Assembly: GCF_001953305.1 (NCBI RefSeq)
Contig: NZ_MTFE01000010.1
Location: forward strand, 2,575,716 to 2,639,715
DNA: 64,000 nucleotides
Direction of reading: 5' to 3'
Source of the DNA: Cnuella takakiae
Lineage (GTDB): Bacteria; Bacteroidota; Bacteroidia; Chitinophagales; Chitinophagaceae
Shown: piece after piece, positions 27,001-33,925 of the stretch
Layout: every line of letters begins with the position of its first letter
Numbering within the stretch: position 1 is the stretch's first letter
Notes under the pieces: generated by a model
The model's input: the letters and a program-made list of their open reading frames with translations, nothing else
Told to the model about the DNA's origin: nothing
The model's database searches: none
Program-made: the position numbers and the translations under genes

Positions 27001-27706
27001 TTTCGCCAGTGTTGATACATAATAGAATGTCGTGGGCATTATAGTCGTCACGGTCTGTATAATGGCTATCATTGGTAGCAATCATCGGCACATTGTACTT
27101 TTTGGCAAACTTCATCAACACCTGATTGATGGTTTCCTGCTCCTGCATGTTGTGGCGCTGCAGCTCGATGAAGTAGTCTTCGCCAAACATATCGAGCCAC
27201 CACTTGAATTCTTTTTCCGCAGCCTCTTCGCCGTCGTGCAAAATGGTTTGCGGCACATAGGCACCTATACAACAGGTTGTTGCAATCAGGCCTTCATGGT
27301 ATTGTTCAATAAGCTTTTTATCAATACGCGGATACTTGGAGTACATGCCCTCGAGGTAACCCAGCGAGGTAAGCTTGATCAGGTTCTGGTAGCCTTGTGC
27401 ATTTTTTGCCAGCAGCACCTGGTGGTAGCGGTGGTCGCGTTGCTCTTTTGAAAAGGTTTTACGCGTACGGTCTTCCACCACGTAAAATTCGCAACCCACC
27501 ACCGGTTTTACTTTAACCGTACCATCGTCGTTCTTGTGTTTATAAGCTTCCGATACAAATTCAAAAGCGCCGAACATGTTGCCATGGTCGGTGATGGCAA
27601 TGGCGGGCATCCCTTCCTTAATGGCTTTTTTATATAATGCCTGGATGTTGGCCGCACCATCCAACAGGGAAAACTGGGTATGTACATGTAAATGAGAAAA
27701 TTTCAT
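24077..27706 (-). CDS. dnaE: DNA polymerase III subunit alpha
   Basis: 1209 residues; replicative polymerase of the C family. The PHP domain starts the protein (HLHVHTQFSLLDG, ITDHGNMFG), the catalytic palm has P-D-I-D-T-D-F-D at residues 425-432 (D426 and D428 being the expected catalytic aspartates), and a third acidic cluster lies in VIDDIPLDDQKTYEL. Fingers, the helix-hairpin-helix region (KTLENLICAGAFDNF) and a C-terminal OB-fold (GRTCKLLSLVT to FKVSGV) follow. There is no intein. It is monocistronic, divergent from the NlpC/P60 gene. Confidence 0.97.
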   Translation of the reverse strand: MKFSHLHVHTQFSLLDGAANIQALYKKAIKEGMPAIAITDHGNMFGAFEFVSEAYKHKNDDGTVKVKPVVGCEFYVVEDRTRKTFSKEQRDHRYHQVLLAKNAQGYQNLIKLTSLGYLEGMYSKYPRIDKKLIEQYHEGLIATTCCIGAYVPQTILHDGEEAAEKEFKWWLDMFGEDYFIELQRHNMQEQETINQVLMKFAKKYNVPMIATNDSHYTDRDDYNAHDILLCINTGEKQSTPGFDDFVNDDTAIKNRRFKFPNDQFYFKGADEMKQLFSDVPEAIDNTNMIVDRVELLNLKKDILLPAFPIPKEFQVHNDSNLNQWEFLRHLTFEGARQRYGTIDAKAQERLDFELHTIKTMGFAGYFLIVSDFIRAGRELGVFIGPGRGSAAGSAVAYCIGITNIDPIKYDLLFERFLNPDRKSMPDIDTDFDDEGRQKVIDYVVEKYGRNQVAQIVTYGTMAAKMSIKDVARVLDLPLVESNALAKLVPDKPGTELGRVLHAPLTAKEGEKSLEEKEGLGQDDLENVKKLREIYNGNDIRAQVLHEAERLEGSVRNTGIHAAGIIIAPDNLMNIIPVCTAKDSELLVTQIEGKIIEDAGVIKMDFLGLKTLTIIKNALEMIKANHGVDIVIDDIPLDDQKTYELYQKAETIATFQFESPGMQKYLKELKPDQFADLIAMNALYRPGPMAYIPQYVDRKHGREEVKYDLQEMAEYLEETYGITVYQEQVMLLAQKIGGFSKGDADVLRKAMGKKDRKTLDKMKGKFIEGAVSKGHDAKTLEKVWTDWEAFAQYAFNKSHSTCYAFVAYQTAYLKAHYPAEYMAAVLNNANAIEKLTFFMEECKRMGIKVLGPDINESLKGFAVNTKGDIRFGLGGLKGVGEAAVESIIEERKKGGPFKDAYDFIKRINQRTANKKTLENLICAGAFDNFQFHRAQYLCVPPGEQVNGLEKLSKYGQQVQAEANSSANTLFGEMSSAMDIKPPVILPCEPWSLTEQLDKEKEVAGIYLSGHPLDHYRFENKYFGFTSIADFNEMKDTPAVMASGRTCKLLSLVTSAQHRISRQGNKFGSYVLEDYTGKTELVLFGDDFVRFQQYLELGATLLITGSFKPRYREGEYEFKVSGVMLAENVKKMTKNVHIDMEARYLQPGILEKIERQVKEHPGSTGLKISLYEPRENMKVSLSTMGGGVEMTYEFIEFLEGAPEIGIRVETA

Positions 27707-27836
27707 AATGGATATTCCTTACGCAACAAAATCAAAAAGGATAAACGGAAAGAAACCGCAATTTAAGGGGTGCTTTGGGCAATACCATGATATTAAAAAA
27801 CGTTGATAGGTTTCCTCATCTTGAGGATTAAATCCC

Positions 27837-27844
27837 TATTTTCG
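27837..27844 (+). promoter_or_regulatory. possible -7 box of the NlpC/P60 gene
   Basis: TATTTTCG, one base from TAnnTTTG, 32 nt before the start codon. Confidence 0.4.
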
Positions 27845-27876
27845 CAACCCTAGTCACCACCTATTAAAAAAGCCAC

Positions 27877-28569
27877 ATGGTAAAAACCCTGATCCTTTCA
27901 ACCAGCATTATGCTGGGAATGGCTTCGTTGAACCCTGTTTCGGCGCAGAAATCCAAAGGTCCTAATAGTACGCCAAAAGCGGAAGTTAAATTCCTGGATG
28001 ACATATCTATTGAACTGGCACCCACTACCGTATCCCTTGTGGAAAAGCCGGTAAAACCAACTGCTACTTTTGCTTACAGCAAAACAGAAGCGCCTGCAAG
28101 TACTATTGAAAACGCCTCCCAGCTGCAATTGAAGTTCGCCATCCTCCTGGATGCTGAAGTAGAACAAATCACACCCAGTGCCCTGTACCAAAGTGTAGAT
28201 GAGTGGTGGGGAACCCGTTACCAGTATGGTGGCAGCACCCGGGATGGCATCGACTGCTCGGCATTCACCCAGGTTGTATACAATGCACATTTTGCTGTAA
28301 GTCTGCCCCGCACCGCCAAAGAACAACACGATGTGTCTACCGCCATCAGCCGTGAAGAGTTGAAAGAAGGCGACCTGGTGTTTTTCAATACACGTGGCGG
28401 TGTATCGCATGTGGGGGTTTACCTGCAAAACAACAAGTTTGCACATGCGGCTACTTCCGGTGGCGTAATGATCTCCGACCTCGATGAAATCTATTGGGCT
28501 AAACGCTTTATCGGCGCCGGCCGTTATGAGAAACCTGCTGAAGAAGGTTTGGTTTCCATGAAGCCTTAA
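27877..28569 (+). CDS. NlpC/P60 (C40) cell-wall peptidase, secreted
   Basis: 230 residues with a signal peptide (cleavage near PVSAQ). A low-complexity region to about residue 100 precedes the C40 domain. The catalytic Cys127 is in DGIDCSAF, His178 in GGVSHVGVYL, and the third polar position follows in FAHAATSGG. The family cleaves gamma-D-Glu-meso-diaminopimelate links in peptidoglycan stem peptides. It is a single gene with its own terminator. Confidence 0.94.
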   Translation: MVKTLILSTSIMLGMASLNPVSAQKSKGPNSTPKAEVKFLDDISIELAPTTVSLVEKPVKPTATFAYSKTEAPASTIENASQLQLKFAILLDAEVEQITPSALYQSVDEWWGTRYQYGGSTRDGIDCSAFTQVVYNAHFAVSLPRTAKEQHDVSTAISREELKEGDLVFFNTRGGVSHVGVYLQNNKFAHAATSGGVMISDLDEIYWAKRFIGAGRYEKPAEEGLVSMKP

Positions 28570-28592
28570 GGTTTGAAAACATAAATGATTGA

Positions 28593-28619
28593 GCAGCGGG
28601 TTTTGTGCCCGCTGTTTTT
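28593..28619 (+). terminator. intrinsic terminator after the NlpC/P60 gene
   Basis: Stem CAGCGGG with CCCGCTG (28594-28614), 7-nt loop, then TTTTT. Confidence 0.85.
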
Positions 28620-28666
28620 GTTTGTGCCCATCATTTTGCCATCTATTTAAGCCTCTATTTGTGAGT

Positions 28667-28845
28667 CGTCATTACGAAGCGTCCGCAGTGTTTTATTTCA
28701 TACAACCACTTGCGGCGTTGAAGCAATTCCTAGCACTTAAATGGTAGCGGTTATGAGAATTTATTTTACTACGGTGCAAGGAGATTGCTTCGGCGTGCAA
28801 GTTTGCTGAAAGCACATGCCGTTGAAGCGCCCCGCAATGATGCCT
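28667..28845. repeat. dispersed inverted element (GTCATTACGAAGCG / GAAGCAAT family)
   Basis: Outer arms CGTCATTACGAAGCG (left) and CGCCCCGCAATGATG (right) are imperfect inverted copies, and inner arms GAAGCAATTCC (left) and GGAGATTGCTTC (right) repeat the pattern. The stretch has no credible gene and matches a style of intergenic repeat that I recall as common in Bacteroidota. Confidence 0.7.
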
Positions 28846-28853
28846 CGTGATAT

Positions 28854-30350
28854 TTATCGCCGTATTCTATTCCTTACTGTTGCCAGTACTTGGTCTACAT
28901 CAGGCGACAACTTCAGCCAGTAAGCGCTGATGCCAAACAGGATACAGTAAAAAGTACTGCGGGCAACTATCCACCAGAAACCCTGGTAGGCATGGAATAA
29001 ATACCAGGTGACGCCAAAACAAAGCCCTGTAAGCAAAATTGTATACAGCGTTGCCTTCGAAAAGGGCTGCATGCCAAAGCGCTTGTACAAAAACCAAAAC
29101 CGAAGCGCATTGTAAGCGGTAAAAGCTATCAGGCTGGAGATGGCGGGACCAATGATGCCCAGTTCTTTGGTCAGGAAATAATTCAATGGTATTGCCATGG
29201 CCAGTAATACAAGGCCGGAAGTAAACTCAAATTTCCAGTGGGAAGAAGTGCCTATAATCTGGGCATTCAAACCTGTACCCATATCTATTACCCGGTAAAG
29301 GCCCATAATCAGGAACACCCATTTAGCCCCTACATAATCGGGCTGGAGCTTAAACGTGTACACTCCGTCTTCGAAGTTGAGCCAGATTAAAGAAAACAGA
29401 ATGCAGGCAGACAAGAGCTGGTTGATGGCAGAACGGTGATATATGCGGTTGATGCGGTCAAGGTCTTTGTCCTTCCATGCTTGCGACAACGGACCAATTG
29501 CAGATGCAATAACACCTCGCTGTGGTGCTTGTATCAGTGAAGCGATATTTTGCGCCAGCGTATATACTGCCGCCTGCTCCAACCCGTTTGGCAGCACGGC
29601 TGCAATAACAATACTATCGAATACCGTCGACAGGTTGAGCACCAGGCCGCCGCCCCAAACATAACCGCAAAGCGCAACCACCTTTGGCCAATATTTTTTG
29701 GTAACAACGCTTTTCTGCCACACAAAATGCGCTTTGCCCGACTGTATAAAATACACGATCAGTACCAGCGCCAACAGCGGATACATAAAGGCATAAAGGT
29801 GCACAAAGGTGTCAAAATGGCCAATGAGCCCCAGCGTGGTAGCTACTATGAGCAAGGCAATCAACAATCGTGACAGCAGTTCTTTTAAAAAATTGGTAAG
29901 CACCGGCACGCCCTGCTGCCAACCATAACTTTCCAATACCATGAATAGCGTGTAGCCATAACCGAAAGGAAAAATCCAGTAATAGTACTGCTGCAACATC
30001 GGGGCATTGTTGAAGCGGGCCAGCACCTGGTCCTTGAATATAATACCCAGCACCGTTACCACCGCAAACCCCATTGTGGCAACAACCAGGGCACGGGTAA
30101 ACATATCGTTTTGCCGCGGCGCCAACCGGTCTTTATAGTATGGAAAAAACTTGGATACATAGGCAGGCATACCCAGAGCGCCCAAGGAATACATCACATT
30201 GGCAACCGCGATAAAAAGCGCAGTAAGGCCGTATTCGGTTTTGGTAAAACCGCCTTCCCGGGCATAGAGATAAGTATTGACAAAGCCCAGCGCAAAGCCA
30301 AAGTACACCACAAGGGAAGAAAGGATACTCTTTTTGCGGATGGTGCTCAT
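28854..30350 (-). CDS. polysaccharide/lipid-linked oligosaccharide flippase (Wzx/MOP type)
   Basis: 498 residues with about 12-14 hydrophobic segments spaced as in the MOP (MATE-like) export family. The N-terminus (MSTIRKKSILSSLVVYFGFALGF) and the segment LEQAAVYTLAQNIASLIQAPQRG are characteristic of bacterial O-antigen/capsule flippases. It would flip undecaprenyl-linked sugar repeats across the inner membrane. No glycosyltransferase or polymerase genes are next to it, so the polymer it serves is unclear. A TACTTTCG box lies 7 nt before the start. Confidence 0.88.
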   Translation of the reverse strand: MSTIRKKSILSSLVVYFGFALGFVNTYLYAREGGFTKTEYGLTALFIAVANVMYSLGALGMPAYVSKFFPYYKDRLAPRQNDMFTRALVVATMGFAVVTVLGIIFKDQVLARFNNAPMLQQYYYWIFPFGYGYTLFMVLESYGWQQGVPVLTNFLKELLSRLLIALLIVATTLGLIGHFDTFVHLYAFMYPLLALVLIVYFIQSGKAHFVWQKSVVTKKYWPKVVALCGYVWGGGLVLNLSTVFDSIVIAAVLPNGLEQAAVYTLAQNIASLIQAPQRGVIASAIGPLSQAWKDKDLDRINRIYHRSAINQLLSACILFSLIWLNFEDGVYTFKLQPDYVGAKWVFLIMGLYRVIDMGTGLNAQIIGTSSHWKFEFTSGLVLLAMAIPLNYFLTKELGIIGPAISSLIAFTAYNALRFWFLYKRFGMQPFSKATLYTILLTGLCFGVTWYLFHAYQGFWWIVARSTFYCILFGISAYWLKLSPDVDQVLATVRNRIRR

Positions 30351-30357
30351 AAGGGTG

Positions 30358-30365
30358 CGAAAGTA
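30358..30365 (-). promoter_or_regulatory. -7-like box close to the flippase start
   Basis: TACTTTCG on the minus strand, 7 nt before the ATG at 30350, so the transcript would have almost no leader. Confidence 0.42.
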
Positions 30366-30439
30366 AAACGGAACCGGTGATAATTAAGTTTTACAAATAA
30401 TAAGCAAAACAGGAAACGGCCTGCCATTTACTGCCACAC

Positions 30440-30463
30440 AAAAAGGGCAGCTTAAAGCCGCCC
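30440..30463 (-). terminator. terminator with the stop codon in its loop
   Basis: Minus-strand stem GGGCGGC with GCTGCCC (one G.T pair), loop TTTAA containing the TAA stop of the peptidase gene, then TTTTT. Confidence 0.75.
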
Positions 30464-32122
30464 GGACACTTGTTTTTGTTTGAAAAAGTTACCCGAAGGA
30501 TTTGCCTTGATATAAAAATTAGGATCGATTGAAATAACTTGTTCAGGATCCAGCTTAAGCCTTGTCCACTCGGTACCGGGTTTGATCCATTTTCCGGTTG
30601 TGGTTTTTACCGGCATGTTGAACCCTTCAACACAGTTGGTCCAGCGGCATTCAAAACCTCCCTTATCGGGCCGAAACTCTAAAACTGGTATTTGGGTGGT
30701 ACGCAGATACTGGTCGAAAACCTTCGAAAAGTCAATCTTGCTTTTTTGGGAGATGTATTGTTCCACCTGCTGTGTGGTAACCGTTTTGTGATAAAAGTCC
30801 TTATTTAGCCCGCGCAGGATGTCGCGGAACAATTTGTCATCGTTGATCACCTGGCGGATGGTGTGAATGAGGTTGGCGCCTTTATAATACATATCGCCGC
30901 TGCCTTCCTGGTTTACGCCATAAGGCCCGATGATGGGCATATCGTTCTGGATGCTGGCACGCAAGCCCTGTACGTATTCGCTTCCGGCCTTTTTGCCATG
31001 GAAAAACTCGGTAAACAGGGTTTCACTGTAATCGGTAAAACCTTCCTGTACCCACATGTCGGCCACATCTTTGGTGGTGATATTGTTGCCAAACCACTCG
31101 TGCCCGCTTTCGTGTACGATGATATAATCCCACTTGAGGCCCCAGCCACTACCCGACAGGTCGCGCCCCAGGTAGCCATTGCCAAAGCGGTTGCCATAGG
31201 CAACCGCGCTTTGGTGCTCCATGCCTAGATGCGGCGATTCTACCAGTTTGTAATTGTCTTCGTAAAAAGGGTAGGGGCCAAACCAATGCTCCAGCGCCTG
31301 CAGGGTTTGGTGTGCCTGCACAAACTGCTTCCTGGCTTTTTCCTCGTTATAGTCCAGCACCCAATAGCTGCAATCGAGGTTGCCTTTTTCCCCTTTATAG
31401 GTGTCCTTCCAGTTTACATACTTGCCAATATAGGGTACCAGGTTGTAGTTGTTGATGGGGTTGGAAACACCCCAGCGCCAGGTAGTGGTGCCGTTGTTGG
31501 ATGTTTTGCCCAGCAGCCTGCCATTGGCAACGGCTACCAGCGAATCGGGTACCGTGATGTTCATAAATGCGCTATCGGGTTCATCGCCCTGGTAGTCTTT
31601 GCAGGGGTACCATGCCGAAGCGCCCAGTCCCTGAACAGCTACGCTCATCCAGGGACGTCCCTTGGCATCTTTTTTCCAAATCCAGCCACCATCCCAGGGC
31701 GGGTTCACGGCCGACCGGGGAACACCCTTGTACTCCAGCACCACGGCGTGTTGCCCGCCCCTTGTTAGTTGTTGCGGAAATTGCAGGTAGTATACATTGC
31801 CATCCTGTTTCAATGGCAACTCCTTTCCCTGGAACAGTGCCTTAGACAATTGCATGGGGGCCTGCAGGTCGATTTGCATGGTTTGGCCCGGCTGCAACAC
31901 TTTAAACTGTACCAGGTTGCTGCCGCTAATGCTGCGGCTATTGTAATCGGGGATTACCGAAATGGTATAAGAGGTTGCATCCCACCAGGCCCGTTCTGGG
32001 GTTACAGACCCCCGTAAAGTATCCTGCCGGGTAAAGCTTTTTTTCTGGCTAAGGGGTTGGGCACAGGCGGAAATAGAATGCAGGGTAAGGGCAAAGCCAA
32101 TTAAAAACAGGACTTTTTTCAT
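30452..32122 (-). CDS. M1-family metallopeptidase (aminopeptidase N-like), secreted
   Basis: 556 residues. ATG 32122 gives a clean signal peptide (MKKVLFLIGFALTLHSISACAQ); an ATG six codons earlier is less likely. The zinc site is intact: H337-E-S-G-H341 with E360 as third ligand (HESGHEWFGNN to WVQEGF). The upstream GMEHQSA corresponds to the exopeptidase GxMEN motif, though only partly conserved. The N-terminal beta-domain of M1 enzymes covers about residues 40-230. It has only the two N-terminal domains, typical of short bacterial members. It would trim peptides in the periplasm or outside the cell. Confidence 0.93.
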   Translation of the reverse strand: MKKVLFLIGFALTLHSISACAQPLSQKKSFTRQDTLRGSVTPERAWWDATSYTISVIPDYNSRSISGSNLVQFKVLQPGQTMQIDLQAPMQLSKALFQGKELPLKQDGNVYYLQFPQQLTRGGQHAVVLEYKGVPRSAVNPPWDGGWIWKKDAKGRPWMSVAVQGLGASAWYPCKDYQGDEPDSAFMNITVPDSLVAVANGRLLGKTSNNGTTTWRWGVSNPINNYNLVPYIGKYVNWKDTYKGEKGNLDCSYWVLDYNEEKARKQFVQAHQTLQALEHWFGPYPFYEDNYKLVESPHLGMEHQSAVAYGNRFGNGYLGRDLSGSGWGLKWDYIIVHESGHEWFGNNITTKDVADMWVQEGFTDYSETLFTEFFHGKKAGSEYVQGLRASIQNDMPIIGPYGVNQEGSGDMYYKGANLIHTIRQVINDDKLFRDILRGLNKDFYHKTVTTQQVEQYISQKSKIDFSKVFDQYLRTTQIPVLEFRPDKGGFECRWTNCVEGFNMPVKTTTGKWIKPGTEWTRLKLDPEQVISIDPNFYIKANPSGNFFKQKQVSGRL

Positions 32123-32218
32123 GAACAGGGTTATTGTCAATAGAATTTGGTGCAGCGATAAAAAAGGGTTTGCCGCCTGCTACCACAACAGTTCGCTAAT
32201 TTAGACCCTTCATACCAC

Positions 32219-33862
32219 ATGCATTTACGGTTTCCCCAATATTGGCTTTTTGCCTGCCTGCTGTTGCTGGCTGCCTGTTACAACAGCGACAAGGCGGCAA
32301 AGGGATACTTTTATTACAACGAAGCTTCGGGTATCGCATCTCTCGACCCGGCTTTTGCTAAAAACCAATCGGTGATGTGGCCCATACACCAGTTGTACAA
32401 CACCCTGGTGGAACCCGATAGTGCCCTGCACCTGGTGCCTTCACTGGCAAAGGGTTGGAACGTTTCTGAAGACCGTACAACCTATACTTTCTATTTACGC
32501 AACGATGTTTTCTTCCACGATGATTCCTGCTTTCCGGGAGGCAGGGGCCGCAAGATGACGGCACAGGACGTGGTGTTCAGCCTGCAGCGGTTGCGGCAAC
32601 CCGGCACGGCTTCGCCGGGAGCCTGGATTTTTAATAATAAGGTGGATAGCCTCACTGGTTTTACGGCCATCGACGATACTACTTTTCAGTTGCAGCTGCT
32701 TCGGCCTTACCAACCTATCCTGGGTATTTTGTCCATGCAGTATTGCTCTATCGTGCCGCGAGAGGCTGTGGAAAAATATGGCGCCGGTTTTCGCAGGCAT
32801 CCCGTAGGCTCCGGTCCCTTCAGGCTGGGTAGCTGGCAGGAGGGACAGGCGCTGGTTCTGCACCGCAATGAACATTATTGGGAAAAAGACCAGCAGGGAA
32901 AAGCGCTGCCTTACCTGGAAGGCATCCGCATCAGTTTTGCGGTTAGCAAGGCCACCGAGTTCTTGTTGTTTCGCCAGGGTAAGCTCCATTTTATCAACGA
33001 CCTCGACCCCTCCTTCAAGGATGAAGTTTTATCCAAAAAAGGCGTACTGCGCAAGGAGTGGATGGGAAAAGTGGCCCTTCAAACACATCCTTATCTCAAC
33101 ATCGAATACCTGGGTTTTTTGGTAGATACCACCAACCCATTGCTGCGCAACAACCCGGTGCGGCAAAGGGCTTTTCGACGGGCCATCAATATGGGATTTA
33201 ACCGGGAGCAGATGATTTTGTACCTGCGCAACTCCCTGGGTATTCCGGCCCAATCGGGCTTTGTACCGGCAGGCTTGCCTTCTTTCGACTCTACACAGGT
33301 GAAAGGATACCGCTACAATCCTGTTGCGGCACGTAAGCTGTTGCAGGAAGCCGGATTTGGAAGCAATAACCCGGTGCCTATAGTAAATTTGCTCACCATA
33401 CCCATCTATGCCGATATGGCTGATTATATCGCCCGGCAGTTGGAAGAAATAGGCATCCGGGTGGAGGTAGAAGTGGTACAAAAATCCCTGCTGCTGGAGC
33501 TTACCTCCACCAGCAGGGCGCTGTTCTTCCGTGGCAGTTGGATTGCCGATTACCCCGATGCGGAAAATTACCTGTCTGTATTTTACTCCAGGAACCCCGC
33601 GCCGCCCAATTATACCCGTTACCATAATCCCCGCTTTGATGCCCTTTTTGAAAAGGCTCTGGCAGAAACCAATGATTCGCTACGGTATGCTCTCTATCGC
33701 CAGGCAGACCAGTTGGTGATGGAAGATGCCCCGGTGGTTCCGTTGTGGTACGATAAGGTGGTGCGGCTGGTACAGCCGGGAGTAGCAGGTTTTCAGCCCA
33801 ATGCCTTGAATATGCTGGAACTGCGAAGGGTATATTTTACGGGGAGCAGTAATAAAAACTAA
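32219..33862 (+). CDS. family-5 extracellular solute-binding lipoprotein (ABC type), orphan
   Basis: 547 residues with lipobox LAAC (CYNSDKAAKG after cleavage). It has the SBP_bac_5 layout: early AFAKNQSVMWPIHQLYNTLVEPD, YTFYLRNDVFFHDD, DVVFSLQRLRQP, and late RGSWIADYPDAENYL. These proteins deliver oligopeptides, nickel or similar ligands to Dpp/Opp permeases. No permease or ATPase gene is adjacent; the neighbours are a divergent M1 peptidase and a convergent M4 protease, so a peptide ligand is plausible. The stop codon TAA lies inside the stem of the terminator that follows. Confidence 0.9.
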   Translation: MHLRFPQYWLFACLLLLAACYNSDKAAKGYFYYNEASGIASLDPAFAKNQSVMWPIHQLYNTLVEPDSALHLVPSLAKGWNVSEDRTTYTFYLRNDVFFHDDSCFPGGRGRKMTAQDVVFSLQRLRQPGTASPGAWIFNNKVDSLTGFTAIDDTTFQLQLLRPYQPILGILSMQYCSIVPREAVEKYGAGFRRHPVGSGPFRLGSWQEGQALVLHRNEHYWEKDQQGKALPYLEGIRISFAVSKATEFLLFRQGKLHFINDLDPSFKDEVLSKKGVLRKEWMGKVALQTHPYLNIEYLGFLVDTTNPLLRNNPVRQRAFRRAINMGFNREQMILYLRNSLGIPAQSGFVPAGLPSFDSTQVKGYRYNPVAARKLLQEAGFGSNNPVPIVNLLTIPIYADMADYIARQLEEIGIRVEVEVVQKSLLLELTSTSRALFFRGSWIADYPDAENYLSVFYSRNPAPPNYTRYHNPRFDALFEKALAETNDSLRYALYRQADQLVMEDAPVVPLWYDKVVRLVQPGVAGFQPNALNMLELRRVYFTGSSNKN

Positions 33863-33890
33863 AGGCTGCCCACCTGGGCAGCCTTTAGTT
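33859..33890 (+). terminator. terminator overlapping the stop codon
   Basis: 13-bp perfect stem (33859-33871 with 33876-33888), loop ACCT, T-rich 3' side. The TAA stop at 33860-33862 is part of the 5' arm. Confidence 0.85.
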
Positions 33891-33925
33891 TTAGGTTTTT
33901 AAGGTTAAAAAATTAAAAGGGGCCT

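Noticed and set aside
26027-27022. 331-codon open frame on the plus strand
   Set aside because: Antisense to dnaE; composition is that of a mirrored coding frame.
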